From: Microbacterium sp. SORGH_AS_0862
GTDB taxonomy: Bacteria > Actinomycetota > Actinomycetes > Actinomycetales > Microbacteriaceae
Direction of reading: 5' to 3'
Assembly (NCBI RefSeq): GCF_030818795.1
Contig: NZ_JAUTAY010000001.1
Coordinates: forward strand, 1,674,001-1,738,000
Length of the DNA stretch: 64,000 nt
This document shows, piece after piece, positions 1 to 9,268 of this stretch. Made by a program: the position numbers and the translations under genes. How positions within the stretch are numbered: the first letter of the stretch is position 1; each line of letters opens with the position of its first letter. The notes under the pieces are model-generated. The model did not search any database and had not been told where the DNA came from. It saw only the letters and a program-made list of their open reading frames with translations.

Positions 1-540
1 CGTGGTCAGATCGCCTGCCTCGGTGTTGACGATCCACACGTAGCTCAGGTTGTAGAGGAACGAGATCGAGCGCTGCGAGAGCGTGAACACGACCGTGTTC
101 TCATCGGGGGTCGCGATGTCCGCGATCGGCCCGAAGCTCGACTTGCGGGCCGACTTCGAGTCGTCCGCGAGGACGGCCTCGACGCTCGCCTTGACGTCGG
201 CGGAGGTCAGCTTCTTGCCGGAGTGGAACTCGACGCCCTCGCGCAGCGTGATCGTGTAGGTCAGGCCGTCGTCACTGACCTCTTCGGACTCGGCGAGCAG
301 CGGCTGGACCTCGCCGTCGTCCGTGAGCTTGTAGAGCCCCTCGTAGACGTTGCCGTTGAAGGCCTCGGTCACGCCCTGACCGCCGCCCTGAGTGTTGCTC
401 AGGTTCTGCGGCTCGTACAGCGAGCCGATCACGATCGTGGCGTCGTCGGCGTTCTCGGTCGTGCCGGAACCGGCGGCGCAGCCGGCCAGCAGCAGGGCTG
501 CGGCAGCGGCGGCCGTCACGGCGAGCAGAGGTCTTCTCAT
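1..540 (-). CDS. ABC transporter substrate-binding lipoprotein, family 5 (partial)
   Basis: N-terminal ~180 residues of a secreted solute-binding lipoprotein; the rest lies left of position 1. The start ATG is at 540. A hydrophobic Ala/Leu-rich signal ends in a lipobox (LLAGC, Cys near residue 21), so the protein is probably lipid-anchored outside the membrane. The mature part has SBP family 5 (DppA/OppA) features: [11 protein letters not shown] near the start, an NVYEGLYKL segment, then [17 protein letters not shown] followed by the SADV stretch. It likely binds peptides or a similar solute for an ABC importer whose permeases would be outside the window. It follows the DUF1684 gene by 54 bp on the same strand. 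Family is clear, substrate unknown. Confidence 0.88.
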   Translation of the reverse strand, partial: MRRPLLAVTAAAAAALLLAGCAAGSGTTENADDATIVIGSLYEPQNLSNTQGGGQGVTEAFNGNVYEGLYKLTDDGEVQPLLAESEEVSDDGLTYTITLREGVEFHSGKKLTSADVKASVEAVLADDSKSARKSSFGPIADIATPDENTVVFTLSQRSISFLYNLSYVWIVNTEAGDLTT

Positions 541-594
541 GCGGGGATACTCCAGGGTGCTGTGGGTGGGGTCGGGATGCTGTGCGCCGCCGCG

Positions 595-1293
595 TCAAGC
601 GGCGTAGATGTCGAAGCCGTCGCGGAAGACGACGGACTTCTCGCCCGCGCGCACCGGAACCTCGAAACGGTTGGATGCGGGAGGAAGCGGGCAGTTGTAC
701 TGAGCGGAGAAGCCGCACGGCGGCACGAAGGCGCGGTTGAAGTCCAGCACGACAGCGTGCGGGTCGCCCTCGACGTGCTGCACGAACAGGAAGCGACCGG
801 GTCCGTAGGTCTCGACGCCGTTGGTGGTGTCGCCGAACACGAGCAGGAGCTTCCCGCCGTCGTCGAAGGCGGCGAGCGTGCGCTCCACCCCGCCGATCGT
901 CGCGGTGATGTCGCCGGGGACGATGAGATCGCGGGTGCCGCCGTTGTCGCGGATGTGCTCGAAGGGCACCGTGCGCGAGGCCTCCACCGGGCGGAATGTG
1001 CCGTCGATGACCCAGGCCGGGTCGTAGTCGTAGGTGTCGATGCGCTCGAAGGCGCCGATGGCGGGGGACGCCGCATCCCAGAACCGCAGGCCGTGCTGCG
1101 GCTCACCCGTGTCGATGTCGGTGCGTTCGATCTCGGTCACCTGCACGGTGGGCGCAGCCGAGGCCTGCGCGGAGCCGAGATCGGTGCGGGAACCGGTCCA
1201 GCGAGTCTCGACGAGGGCGAGGTTGCCGGTGGGGGCGGCGACGGCGCGTTCGCGCGCGGCGTGCCAGCGGGCGTGGTCTTCACGGGCGGACAT
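595..1293 (-). CDS. DUF1684 domain-containing protein
   Basis: 232 residues from ATG at 1293. The C-terminal two thirds carry the DUF1684 hallmarks: [16 protein letters not shown], an [18 protein letters not shown] stretch, [10 protein letters not shown], then [20 protein letters not shown] followed by PLPPASNRF and PVRAGEKS. The conserved Cys pair in [15 protein letters not shown] is present. The biochemical function of the family is not established. The gene precedes the solute-binding lipoprotein on the same strand and is divergent from purA, with about 200 bp between the starts. The much longer open frame that continues upstream of this ATG is antisense to purA and is not real. Confidence 0.85.
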   Translation of the reverse strand: MSAREDHARWHAARERAVAAPTGNLALVETRWTGSRTDLGSAQASAAPTVQVTEIERTDIDTGEPQHGLRFWDAASPAIGAFERIDTYDYDPAWVIDGTFRPVEASRTVPFEHIRDNGGTRDLIVPGDITATIGGVERTLAAFDDGGKLLLVFGDTTNGVETYGPGRFLFVQHVEGDPHAVVLDFNRAFVPPCGFSAQYNCPLPPASNRFEVPVRAGEKSVVFRDGFDIYAA

Positions 1294-1403
1294 GATGCGT
1301 CCATTCTCGGAACTCGGGGGTGTGGTGCCCAATCGGGCGTCACGGAAGGCAATGCGCCGGACGATCGGGATATTCCCCGCGCGCCCGCGCAGGACCGGCT
1401 CGA

Positions 1404-1409
1404 TAGACT
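1404..1409 (+). promoter_or_regulatory. candidate purA -10 box
   Basis: TAGACT sits in the 200-bp divergent region between the DUF1684 gene and purA and fits the TANNNT pattern of actinobacterial -10 boxes. It would give a leader of roughly 80 nt; the purA ribosome-binding site GAGGGA follows at 1482-1487. No good -35 is visible. Confidence 0.35.
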
Positions 1410-1494
1410 GCCGGGAGACCTCCCGCTCGGCGGGTTCACGTCTTCCGGTGCCGTCAGGCGCCGTCATCAGCCACCCGATTCGAGGGAGCCACCC

Positions 1495-2781
1495 ATGCCA
1501 GGCATCGTGATCGTCGGCGTCCAGTGGGGCGACGAGGGCAAGGGCAAGGCCACCGATCTGCTCGGCTCGCGCACCGACTGGGTCGTCAAGTTCAACGGCG
1601 GCAACAACGCCGGGCACACCGTGGTGATCGGCGACGAGAAGTACGCCCTGCACCTGCTGCCGTCCGGCATCCTCTCGCCCGGCGTGAACGCCGTCATCGG
1701 GAACGGCGTCGTCGTCGACCTCGAGGTGCTCTTCTATGAGCTCGAGGCGCTCCAGGCCCGCGGCGTCGACACGTCGCGCCTGCGGGTGAGCGCCAACGCG
1801 CACGTGATCACGCAGTACCACCGCACGCTCGACAAGGTCACCGAGCGCTTCCTCGGCAAGCGTCAGATCGGCACCACCGGGCGCGGGATCGGCCCCGCCT
1901 ACGCCGACAAGATCAACCGCGTCGGCATCCGCATCCAGGACCTGTTCGACGAGAACATCCTGCGTCAGAAGGTCGAGGGCGCCCTCGACCAGAAGAACCA
2001 CCTTCTCGTGAAGGTCTTCAACCGCCGCGCCATCACGGTCGATGAGATCGTGGAGGACCTGCTCTCGTATGCGGAGCGACTGCGCCCCATGGTCTGCGAC
2101 ACCGGACTGCTGCTGAACGATGCGCTGGATGCGGGAGACGTCGTGGTCTTCGAGGGCGGCCAGGCCACGATGCTCGACGTCGACCACGGCACGTACCCGT
2201 TCGTGACCTCCTCGTCGGCGACCGCCGGCGGCGCCGCGACCGGCTCGGGCGTCGGCCCCAACCGGCTCGACCGCATCGTCGGCATCGTGAAGGCGTACAC
2301 GACGCGTGTCGGGTCCGGGCCCTTCCCGACCGAGCTCTTCGACGAGCAGGGCGAGTGGCTGCGTTCGCGCGGGTTCGAGTTCGGCACCACGACGGGCCGT
2401 CCGCGCCGCGTCGGCTGGTACGACGCTCCCATCACGCGTTACGCCACGCGCATCAACGGCATCACCGATCTCGTGCTCACCAAGCTCGACATCCTGACCG
2501 GCCTCGAGCAGATCCCGGTCTGCGTCGCCTACGACGTCGACGGGGTGCGCTTCGACGAGGTCCCGGTGAACCAGACCGAGTTCCACCACGCCAAGCCGAT
2601 CCTCGAGTACCTGCCGGGCTGGTCGGAGGACATCTCGACCGCGCGCACGTTCGAGGAGCTCCCGCAGACGGCGCAGGACTACGTGCTGGCGCTCGAGCGC
2701 CTGAGCGGTACCCGCATCTCGGTGATCGGCGTGGGCGCCGCCCGCGACGCCGTCATCGTGCGCCACGACCTCGTCGACTGA
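1495..2781 (+). CDS. purA: adenylosuccinate synthetase
   Basis: 428 residues, the normal length for bacterial PurA. It joins IMP and aspartate using GTP in the first committed step to AMP, in the cytosol. The GTP-binding [11 protein letters not shown] segment with catalytic Asp is at residues ~11-20; [11 protein letters not shown] with catalytic His at ~38-48; [15 protein letters not shown] at ~130; the [20 protein letters not shown] block at ~225; and [11 protein letters not shown] at ~300. ATG at 1495 is preceded by GAGGGA and starts directly with the family-typical [13 protein letters not shown] long upstream extension of the open frame is not supported. The next gene begins one base after the stop codon. 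Confidence 0.98.
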   Translation: MPGIVIVGVQWGDEGKGKATDLLGSRTDWVVKFNGGNNAGHTVVIGDEKYALHLLPSGILSPGVNAVIGNGVVVDLEVLFYELEALQARGVDTSRLRVSANAHVITQYHRTLDKVTERFLGKRQIGTTGRGIGPAYADKINRVGIRIQDLFDENILRQKVEGALDQKNHLLVKVFNRRAITVDEIVEDLLSYAERLRPMVCDTGLLLNDALDAGDVVVFEGGQATMLDVDHGTYPFVTSSSATAGGAATGSGVGPNRLDRIVGIVKAYTTRVGSGPFPTELFDEQGEWLRSRGFEFGTTTGRPRRVGWYDAPITRYATRINGITDLVLTKLDILTGLEQIPVCVAYDVDGVRFDEVPVNQTEFHHAKPILEYLPGWSEDISTARTFEELPQTAQDYVLALERLSGTRISVIGVGAARDAVIVRHDLVD

Positions 2782-2782
2782 C

Positions 2783-3973
2783 GTGCGGCTGCTCACCGGC
2801 GGCTACGGCGCCGAGATGGACGGCATCGGCGAAGGCATCGGCGAGTTGCATGCCGGCGCCGCCGACCACTCGATCGCGGGTTCGGCGCTCGCCTTCGCCG
2901 GCGTGGTCGCCCCCGTCCACGGGTCGCCCTCGTGGGTCGCGCGCCACCCCACCCTCGATGTCGTCTACGCGGCTCTCGAATCGGCCGGTGCGGTGCAGGC
3001 CTTCCGTCGCACGGGTGAGTCCCGGTACGAGCGTCTCGGGCCTGCGGTCCCCGCGGGCGAGGCCGTCTGCCACATCGCCGTCGCGCCCGACGGCGCCTGG
3101 CTCATGGCGACGTGCTGGGGGGACGGCCGTGTGGTGCGGATGACGCTGGACGCCACCGGGCGTCCGTCGCGACCCTCTCTCGCTCCGGCACCCGTCGATC
3201 CGTATGCCGGTTCGGGAATGTCGGTGTCGACCGCCGTCGCGGAGGCGGCCGACGTGAGTCTCGAGGCGGCGGCCCGTGCCCTGAGGGAGGCGGCCGGCGA
3301 GGAGTACGCGCACCTCATCCCGCACCTGGGGGAGTCGGAGGCGCCCGTCGCCCCCGAGCTCGATACCCCGGTGCTGGAGCGCACGCCGCACGCCCACCAG
3401 AGCATCCTTCTTCCCGGCGGTGCCGTGGCCACGACCGACATGGGTTTCGATCTCGTGCGGTTCTGGCGCCCCTCCGGCGACGGGCTGCGTGCGGCGGGGC
3501 AGGTCGTGCTTCCCCGGGGCAGCGGCCCGCGCCACGGCGTGTGGCATCCGAGCGGGCATCTCTATGTCGTGGCGGAGCTCTCGCGCGAGGTGTTCGTGCT
3601 GGCGCCGGATGCGTCGGGCGCCTGGCATCTGGCCGGCGGTGTCCAGCTGGCGGGGACCCTCGACGGCGATACCGCGGCCGAGCTCGCCGCATCCTCCGAC
3701 GGCTCGTTCCTCGTCGCGGGCGTGCGCGGCAGCAACACGCTCGCCACCGTGCGGGTGGCCGGCGCGGGGGAGCAGCTGCAGTTCGTCGCGCTCGCCGACA
3801 GCGGCGTGGACTGGCCGCGCCATCACGTCGTCTCCCGCGACACGGTCCTTGTCGCCGGTCAGCGTTCGGACGAGGTCACGTCCGTCTCACTGGATCTCCG
3901 CACCGGAATCGCGGGGCGCGTGCGCTCCCGCGTGGCCGTGCCGTCCCCGACCTGCCTGCTGCCCATCCGCTGA
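2783..3973 (+). CDS. lactonase-family beta-propeller protein
   Basis: 396 residues starting with GTG one base after purA stops, so probably co-transcribed. The sequence has the repeating blade pattern of the 7-bladed lactonase/6-phosphogluconolactonase-like family (PF10282): HPTLDVVYAALES, GEAVCHIAVAPDGAWL, the HQSILLPGGAVATTDMG block, GSGPRHGVWHPSGHLYVV and ELAASSDGSFLVAGVRG. Family members hydrolyse 6-phosphogluconolactone or simply use the fold; true substrate here is unknown. No signal peptide is seen, so it is likely cytosolic. The start could alternatively be a few codons downstream. Confidence 0.82.
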   Translation: MRLLTGGYGAEMDGIGEGIGELHAGAADHSIAGSALAFAGVVAPVHGSPSWVARHPTLDVVYAALESAGAVQAFRRTGESRYERLGPAVPAGEAVCHIAVAPDGAWLMATCWGDGRVVRMTLDATGRPSRPSLAPAPVDPYAGSGMSVSTAVAEAADVSLEAAARALREAAGEEYAHLIPHLGESEAPVAPELDTPVLERTPHAHQSILLPGGAVATTDMGFDLVRFWRPSGDGLRAAGQVVLPRGSGPRHGVWHPSGHLYVVAELSREVFVLAPDASGAWHLAGGVQLAGTLDGDTAAELAASSDGSFLVAGVRGSNTLATVRVAGAGEQLQFVALADSGVDWPRHHVVSRDTVLVAGQRSDEVTSVSLDLRTGIAGRVRSRVAVPSPTCLLPIR

Positions 3974-4004
3974 GCGAGCGAAGCGAGCCGAGACGCCGGC
4001 GCTC

Positions 4005-5129
4005 TCAGGCGTCCGGATGCAGCTTCGCGTCCTGCTTGGGGATGATGATCTGCTTGACGATGAGCAGGATCGAGGCGGTGACGGGGATCGCGACCAGCGC
4101 CCCCAGCAGCCCGAGCAGGGTGCCGCCCACGAGCGCGCCGATCACGACGAGTGATCCCGGGATCGAGATCGTGCGGTTCATGACGCGGGGTGTCAGCAGG
4201 TATGCCTCGAGCTGCATGTAGACGAGATAGGCGATCGCGAACACGAGCGCGCCCATCGGGCTCGCGAACAGGGCGAACACCGAGCCGATCACCCAGAACA
4301 GCACCGTTCCGACGAGAGGGATGAGGGTGATGCAGAACGCGACCACCGCGAACAGCTGCGGGAAGGGCAGACCCAGCACCAGGAACATGATCAGCACGAA
4401 CACGGCGTTGCACAGGGCGAGCACGACCATGCCGCGCAGGTACCCTCCGATGGAGTCCGCGATCTCCTCGGTGAGCGAGGCGACCTTGGTGCGCGAGTAG
4501 GCGGGGGCGAGCGAGAGGAGCGACTTCTTCATCGTCGGCAGGGAGGCCGTGAAGTAGAGGCTCAGGACCAGGACGATGATCCCACCGGAGATCCCGGTGA
4601 CGATCGAGACGCCGACCTTGAGCACACCGCCGCTGATGGAGGCGATGTTGGTCGGGTTGGTGATGAAGTCCTGCACGTGCGACAGGATGTCGGGCAGTGC
4701 GCTGCCGAAGGTGTCGTGGAGTGTGCGGTACAGGTCGCTGCGCTGGAACGTCGTGAACAGCTGCGGCACGCTGTTGAAGAACTCCGCGATCTGCTGCACC
4801 ACGGTCGGGATGATGAGCAGCAGCACCCCGGCCAGCACGATCGCGAAGCTGACGAACACGATCACGATGCCCCAGACGCGTGCGACGCCGCGCTTCTCGA
4901 AGAATCGCACGAGCGGGTCGAGGCCGAGGGCGGCGAACAGGGCGAAAGCCACGTAGATCAGCACCGTGGACAGGTTCGAGACCGCGAGTCCGAGCACCAG
5001 GGCGAGCAGGCCGCCGAGGGTCACGAAGAACCCGAGGGCGAACGGATGGTGCACGGCGCGCCAGCGAAGGCCCGTGGCGGTGGGCGGGGCGGATGCGGGA
5101 TCGACGGACCCAGCCGATTCATCGGTCAT
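4005..5129 (-). CDS. AI-2E family transporter (permease)
   Basis: 374 residues from ATG at 5129 (an in-frame GTG two codons earlier is possible). Strongly hydrophobic with about eight membrane spans: a pair near residues 35-80, one near 95-120, then four to five in the C-terminal half. Family features include LDPLVRFFEKRGVARVWGI, the NPTNIASISGG region, GGYLRGMVVLALCNAVFVLI and LVGTVLFWVIGSVFALFA. The family (PF01594, YhhQ/TqsA-like) is linked to small-molecule or ion export; substrate cannot be assigned. It converges on the lactonase gene and is divergent from the chorismate mutase gene. Confidence 0.9.
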   Translation of the reverse strand: MTDESAGSVDPASAPPTATGLRWRAVHHPFALGFFVTLGGLLALVLGLAVSNLSTVLIYVAFALFAALGLDPLVRFFEKRGVARVWGIVIVFVSFAIVLAGVLLLIIPTVVQQIAEFFNSVPQLFTTFQRSDLYRTLHDTFGSALPDILSHVQDFITNPTNIASISGGVLKVGVSIVTGISGGIIVLVLSLYFTASLPTMKKSLLSLAPAYSRTKVASLTEEIADSIGGYLRGMVVLALCNAVFVLIMFLVLGLPFPQLFAVVAFCITLIPLVGTVLFWVIGSVFALFASPMGALVFAIAYLVYMQLEAYLLTPRVMNRTISIPGSLVVIGALVGGTLLGLLGALVAIPVTASILLIVKQIIIPKQDAKLHPDA

Positions 5130-5183
5130 GACCACACTCTAGGGCGCGGCCCGCGCGGTAGTGTCGAGCGCGAGGAGGACGCC

Positions 5184-5486
5184 ATGACCGAGCCCGTCGA
5201 CCCGATCTCCACCCTCCAGGGGCTGCGCGCCAGCATCGACAACATCGATGCGGCGCTGACCTTCATGCTGGCGGAGCGTTTCCGCTGCACGAAGGCCGTC
5301 GGAGCACTGAAGGCGGAGCACGGCCTGCCTCCCTCCGACCCAGCTCGTGAGGAGCGACAGCTCGCGCGGCTGCGCAGTCTCGCGCTGCAGGCGGACCTCG
5401 ACCCGGCGTTCGCCGAGAAGTGGTTCAACTTCGTCGTGGCCGAGGTGATCCGCCACCACGAGGCCGCCGCATCCGCCACCGACTGA
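5184..5486 (+). CDS. chorismate mutase (AroQ fold)
   Basis: 100 residues starting at ATG 5184 behind a strong GAGGA site (5172-5177). All-helical AroQ pattern: LRASIDNIDAAL (helix 1 with the chorismate-binding Arg), LAERFRCTKAVGALKAEHGL (Arg and Lys), DPAREERQLARL, then DPAFAEKWFNFVVAEVIRHH. It converts chorismate to prephenate, the entry to Phe/Tyr synthesis; actinobacterial forms of this size often need a complex with DAHP synthase for full activity. It is a single gene, convergent with the MalY-type aminotransferase that ends 32 bp away. Confidence 0.93.
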   Translation: MTEPVDPISTLQGLRASIDNIDAALTFMLAERFRCTKAVGALKAEHGLPPSDPAREERQLARLRSLALQADLDPAFAEKWFNFVVAEVIRHHEAAASATD

Positions 5487-5518
5487 TCCTCGTCAGCGCG
5501 GACAGTCGGCCCCGGCCT

Positions 5519-6697
5519 TCACGCCGCTGAACGCGCGCGCAGCGAGGCGCCGAGGCGGCGGACGACCTCCTGAAGCACCGGAGTCGGGGTCGCGAAGATG
5601 AGCCGCGCGAAACCGGTGCCGGCGACACCGCACATGGTTCCCTCCGTGAGCTGGACGGACGCCTCCCGCTGGAAGAAATCGGCGGGCGCGTCGCCGAGGC
5701 CGGCGTCGCGGAAGTCGATCCATCCGACGTAGGTTCCCTCGGGCTTCGGCATCCATGCCCCCGGGATCTCCTCGGCGACGAGGTCCCGCAGGACGTCCCG
5801 ATTGCGTTCGAGGTACGGCACGAGCTCGGCGAGCCAGTCGTCGCCGTCGCGGTACGCCACGGCGTTGGCGACGGCGCCCAGGTTGCTGGTGCCGTGGCCG
5901 CCGAACGGGCCGATCTTCGCCCACCTCTCACGGTCGGCGTCGCTCGTGAGGACGAGCTGAGCGCACTTGAGTCCGGGCAGGTTCCACGCCTTGGACGCGC
6001 TCATCGCCGTGATCGTGTGCTGAGCGGCGGCCTCGGAGATCGACGCGTACGGGATGTGGGTCGATCCGCTGAAGACGAGCGGAGCCCAGATCTCGTCGGA
6101 GAACACGTGTCCGCCGTTGCGGTCGACGACCTCGGAGACGGCGACGAGCTCTTCGCGGCTGAAGACGCGGCCGACCGGGTTGTACGGGTTGCACAGGAGC
6201 AGGAGGTTCCCGCCCTCGTCGAATGCGCGCTGGAGCGCGTCGAGGTCGAACTCGTAGCGGCCGTCACGGACGGCGAGCGGTACTTCGATGACCTCACGCC
6301 CCCGCATCGGCGGCACGAACAGGAACGGCATGTACGAGGGCGTCGGCACGATGATCTTGGAGCCCGGAGCCGAGCAGTGCTCCATCGCGAGTTCGAGACC
6401 GACGATGACATCCGGAACGCCCCACACATCCGATGCCGGAACCTGCCAGCCGTAGCGACGCCCGACGAACTCCGCGGTCGCCTCGGAGAGATCCGCCGCG
6501 ATCCCCCGCGGCATGTAGCCGAACGACCCGGCTTCCACGGCTCGGTGCAGCGCCTCGGTGATCTTGCGATCGATGCCGAAGTCCATCTCGGCGACGAACG
6601 CGCCCAGCGTCCCGTCCTCCGCCGACCACTTCGTGGCCCCGGTGGATCGCAGCTGATCGATGGTGATGGCATCGACGCGTCGTGCGAACTCGCTCAT
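5519..6697 (-). CDS. MalY/PatB-type PLP-dependent aminotransferase (C-S lyase)
   Basis: 392 residues from ATG at 6697 with GAGGAG just upstream. Fold type I aminotransferase of the MalY/PatB group: GFVAEMDFGIDRKI-type N-terminus (here GAFVAEMDFG), GVPDVIVGLELAMEHC, LLLLCNPYNPVGRVFSREEL, HVFSDEIWAPLVFSG and the PLP lysine in AMSASKAWNLPGLKCAQLV. Relatives cleave cystathionine or other cysteine conjugates, or transaminate. It lies 71 bp after the ABC permease gene and may be the last gene of the GntR-ABC operon, though a functional link is not obvious. Confidence 0.9.
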   Translation of the reverse strand: MSEFARRVDAITIDQLRSTGATKWSAEDGTLGAFVAEMDFGIDRKITEALHRAVEAGSFGYMPRGIAADLSEATAEFVGRRYGWQVPASDVWGVPDVIVGLELAMEHCSAPGSKIIVPTPSYMPFLFVPPMRGREVIEVPLAVRDGRYEFDLDALQRAFDEGGNLLLLCNPYNPVGRVFSREELVAVSEVVDRNGGHVFSDEIWAPLVFSGSTHIPYASISEAAAQHTITAMSASKAWNLPGLKCAQLVLTSDADRERWAKIGPFGGHGTSNLGAVANAVAYRDGDDWLAELVPYLERNRDVLRDLVAEEIPGAWMPKPEGTYVGWIDFRDAGLGDAPADFFQREASVQLTEGTMCGVAGTGFARLIFATPTPVLQEVVRRLGASLRARSAA

Positions 6698-6768
6698 GCT
6701 GTTCTCCTCGTCAAGGGCGTGATCCCAACTCCGATCCGGGATCGCGCCCCCTCCATCATCCGCCGTTC

Positions 6769-7464
6769 TCAGGGGGTGGCGCGCCGCAGCGTCGGGAAGG
6801 CGATGGCTGCCAGCAGTGCGGCGATGCCCGCGATCAGCAGCGTGACGCCTCCGAACCCGATCGACACGAACCAGTCGACGACCGACGGCCAGGCGTCCAT
6901 ACGCGTGACGGCGAACAGCGCGAGCACGATCACGGCGGCGACCGCGACGAGGGTGACGATCAGCCACAACGTGCCGAAGCGCTTGAAGATCGTGGCGCCC
7001 CAGAAGCCGGAGACGAAGAACAACAGGGCGAGCACGAAGTAGAAGACCCCCGCCAGCGTCGCTCCCGATTCCCAGACGACCCCGACGGCGAAGAAGTAGC
7101 CGTTGAGTCCCCAGCCGCCGGTCGCCGTTTCGATGAGCCCGCCGATGACGAAGATGACGGCGAGCATGACGGCGGTGAGCACCGCGGTCAGCATCGTGCC
7201 GATGAAGAACTCGCGGCGCGTCACGCTCATCGCCTGCGAGAACGGGAAGGTCATGGTCAGCGCTTGGGCGCCGATGACCGCGAAGTACCAGAGGGGCGCC
7301 TGCGCGCCGCCGCCGTAGAAGGCGCCGGTCACTCCGGCGCTGAAGAGGATGCCGTAGACCGCGAGGCTGAGGCCGAAGGCTCCGCCCAGCACGATGAGAG
7401 GCACCCAGACGAAAGTCTGCTTGTTGGTCAGCTGCATGCGGACGACCTTGAGGATGCGGTTCAT
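6769..7464 (-). CDS. ABC exporter permease
   Basis: 231 residues with six predicted membrane segments (about residues 20-42, 57-75, 88-110, 125-150, 165-185, 200-222). It begins MNRILKVVRMQLTNKQTF and contains FSQAMSVTRREFFIGTML, a pattern seen in permeases of YtrA-regulated exporters. Its start overlaps the end of the ATPase gene by four bases, so the two are translationally coupled and form one exporter. The substrate is unknown; relatives respond to cell-wall antibiotics. Confidence 0.85.
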   Translation of the reverse strand: MNRILKVVRMQLTNKQTFVWVPLIVLGGAFGLSLAVYGILFSAGVTGAFYGGGAQAPLWYFAVIGAQALTMTFPFSQAMSVTRREFFIGTMLTAVLTAVMLAVIFVIGGLIETATGGWGLNGYFFAVGVVWESGATLAGVFYFVLALLFFVSGFWGATIFKRFGTLWLIVTLVAVAAVIVLALFAVTRMDAWPSVVDWFVSIGFGGVTLLIAGIAALLAAIAFPTLRRATP

Positions 7465-8363
7465 CGCACGACTCCGTTCTCGAGAGCGGGGGACTCGACG
7501 CGCTTGGTGAGGCGCACGACGAGCTGTTGCAGGGACACGGGCGCGAGCTCGAGGCCCGCATCCCGCATGCGTGCGCGTTCATCCGGGGTGACCGCGCCGA
7601 GCACGGTGACGGATGCGACGCGGCCGAGGCTCTCGCGGTGCAGCACCTCCCGGCCGGCGACGAAGGCGTCGACCGCATCGGCGTCGCCGACGACGCTCGT
7701 CGCGCGCTCACGCAGCGCCTCGGTGTCCTCATCCAGCAGAACGCGACCGCCCTCGACGACGATGACCTTCTCGAGGAGGTTCGACACCTCGTCGATGAGG
7801 TGGCTCGAGAGGATGATGGTGCGGGGGTGTTCGGCGTAGTCCTCGAGGAGCCGGTCGTAGAAGATCTGGCGGGCGACCGCATCCAGTCCGAGATACGGCT
7901 CGTCGAAGAATGTGATCTCGGCGCGGGAGGCGATGCCGATGATGACGCCGACCGCGGAGAGCTGTCCGCGCGAGAGCTTCTTGATGCGTGTCTTCATCGG
8001 CAGGCGGAAGTCCGCGACGAGCCGCTCGGCGAGCTCCTGGTCCCAGTTCGGGAAGAAGAGCCTGGCGATGCGGAACGCATGAGCGGGGAGGGCGTCGTCG
8101 GGGTAGCGCTGGCTCTCACGGACGAAGCAGACCCGCGAGAGCACGTGGGCGTTCTCGTAGGGGTCCTCGCCGAACACGCGCACCTGTCCCGAGGTGGCGA
8201 AGTTCTGCGCGGTGAGGATCGACATGATCGTCGTCTTGCCCGCGCCGTTGCGTCCGAGGAGGCCGTAGATGGCGTCCTTCTCGATGCGGAAGCTGACGTC
8301 GTCGATCGCGACGGTGTCGTGGTACCGCTTGGTCAGTGCGCTGACCTCGATCACGGCGGTCAC
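7461..8363 (-). CDS. ABC transporter ATP-binding protein
   Basis: 300 residues with a GTG start inside the stop of the GntR gene (GTGA overlap). Walker A GRNGAGKTTIM is near residues 38-48, the Q-loop region at ITAQNF, a signature LSRGQLSAV, Walker B ITFFDEPYLGLD and the switch His in ILSSHLIDEV. The signature is LSRGQ rather than LSGGQ, common in this exporter type. The C-terminal ~80 residues form a regulatory tail. It pairs with the downstream permease as an exporter controlled by the GntR protein. Confidence 0.92.
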   Translation of the reverse strand: MTAVIEVSALTKRYHDTVAIDDVSFRIEKDAIYGLLGRNGAGKTTIMSILTAQNFATSGQVRVFGEDPYENAHVLSRVCFVRESQRYPDDALPAHAFRIARLFFPNWDQELAERLVADFRLPMKTRIKKLSRGQLSAVGVIIGIASRAEITFFDEPYLGLDAVARQIFYDRLLEDYAEHPRTIILSSHLIDEVSNLLEKVIVVEGGRVLLDEDTEALRERATSVVGDADAVDAFVAGREVLHRESLGRVASVTVLGAVTPDERARMRDAGLELAPVSLQQLVVRLTKRVESPALENGVVR

Positions 8364-8761
8364 TGGTTCGCTCCTTCGTTGGTGTTGGCGTTGGCGTCGG
8401 GGGTGTTGGCGGCGCGGTCCGTGATGAGATGGGTGATGTCCTCCGGGCCGAGTCCGAGCCGGCGGGCCTCGGCCAGCAGCGGCTCGACGAAGCGGTCGGC
8501 GAACGCGGTGCGGCGCTCGTTCAGGAGCACCTCGCGGGCGCCGGGGGCGACGAACATGCCCACCCCCCGGCGCTTGTAGAGCACGCCCTTGTCGACGAGC
8601 ATGTTGACTCCTTTGGCTGCGGTGGCGGGATTGATGCGGTGGAACGCGGCGAGTTCGTTGGTCGACGGCGCCTGGTCCTCCTCGCGGAGGCTGCCGTCGA
8701 CGATCGCGTCCTCGACGCTCTCCGCGATCTGCAGGAAGAGCGGTCTGCCCTCTTCGATCAC
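8360..8761 (-). CDS. GntR-family (YtrA subfamily) transcriptional regulator
   Basis: 133 residues; GTG at 8761. Winged helix: PLFLQIAESVEDAIVDGSL, EEDQAPSTNELAAFHRINP, ATAAKGVNMLVDKGVLYKRRG and the G-MFVAPGAR wing. Only a short helical tail follows, without a large effector domain, which is the YtrA layout. The gene heads an overlapping ABC exporter operon, so it very likely autoregulates that operon. The tail repeats TPDANANTNEGANQ, a small low-complexity stretch. A palindrome lies immediately upstream (see separate entry). Confidence 0.9.
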   Translation of the reverse strand: MIEEGRPLFLQIAESVEDAIVDGSLREEDQAPSTNELAAFHRINPATAAKGVNMLVDKGVLYKRRGVGMFVAPGAREVLLNERRTAFADRFVEPLLAEARRLGLGPEDITHLITDRAANTPDANANTNEGANQ

Positions 8762-8777
8762 TGGGTCCCCGTTCGGT

Positions 8778-8801
8778 GGTTCATTACTTGACTAACTAAC
8801 C
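8778..8801 (-). promoter_or_regulatory. candidate YtrA-type operator
   Basis: A 24-bp AT-rich imperfect palindrome, GGTT at one end and AACC at the other with matching TTA cores, lies 17 bp upstream of the GntR gene start. YtrA-like regulators usually bind such sites over their own promoter. Base composition contrasts sharply with the GC-rich surroundings. Read by eye; no binding evidence. Confidence 0.5.
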
Positions 8802-8911
8802 ATGCAACGACGAGTGTGGCGGCGTCAAGTACGCGGATCGACGTGCGCGTCAGGACTCGGATCGCACCGCATCGCGCGTCCGAGATGGACCGGAGCGCGT
8901 ACGCGTCGCTG

Positions 8912-9268
8912 TCAGACGATGAAGACGCTCTGTCCGTGCCCGATCTGGAAGGACTCGTACTCGTCGGAGCTGTCGATGACGCGAACGCGCAGTCCGCCCT
9001 CGAAGGTCATCGAGAGACTGCGATCGTCGTCGACCACGACGTCCGCGACGAGAGTTCCCAGCGCGGCGACGAGAGTCGCCGCGGCGTCGCGGGTGTCGTC
9101 GACCACGGTCTCCTCAGAATCCGTTTGCTGCACCCCCAACTGGCCCTCCACGGACACGTAGATGCCCTCGTCGAAGCGCATGATCAGTTGATAGCGCCCG
9201 AAGCACAGCTGGTCGAGTGAGCGTCCGCGCAGAAAGTCGAACGTCTCGCCGGCGGGGATTCGGTACAT
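8912..9268 (-). CDS. small conserved protein, DUF6188-like
   Basis: 118 residues, ATG at 9268. Not confidently recognised. The pattern is a small alpha/beta protein: GRSLDQLCFGRYQLIMRFDE, VSVEGQLGVQ, an acidic stretch VADVVVDDDRSLSMTFEGG and IDSSDEYESFQIGHG. This order (GRxLDQLCFGRYQL...LxMxFExGxxLxVxD...YESFQI) resembles the DUF6188 family of unknown function. No signal peptide or membrane segment. It is a single gene between the GntR block and the betaine operon, transcribed away from the latter. Confidence 0.65.
   Translation of the reverse strand: MYRIPAGETFDFLRGRSLDQLCFGRYQLIMRFDEGIYVSVEGQLGVQQTDSEETVVDDTRDAAATLVAALGTLVADVVVDDDRSLSMTFEGGLRVRVIDSSDEYESFQIGHGQSVFIV

Noticed and set aside
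595..2796. 733-codon open frame on the minus strand over purA
   Set aside because: Only its last 232 codons (595-1293) encode a protein with family features; the rest is the shadow of purA in a GC-rich genome.
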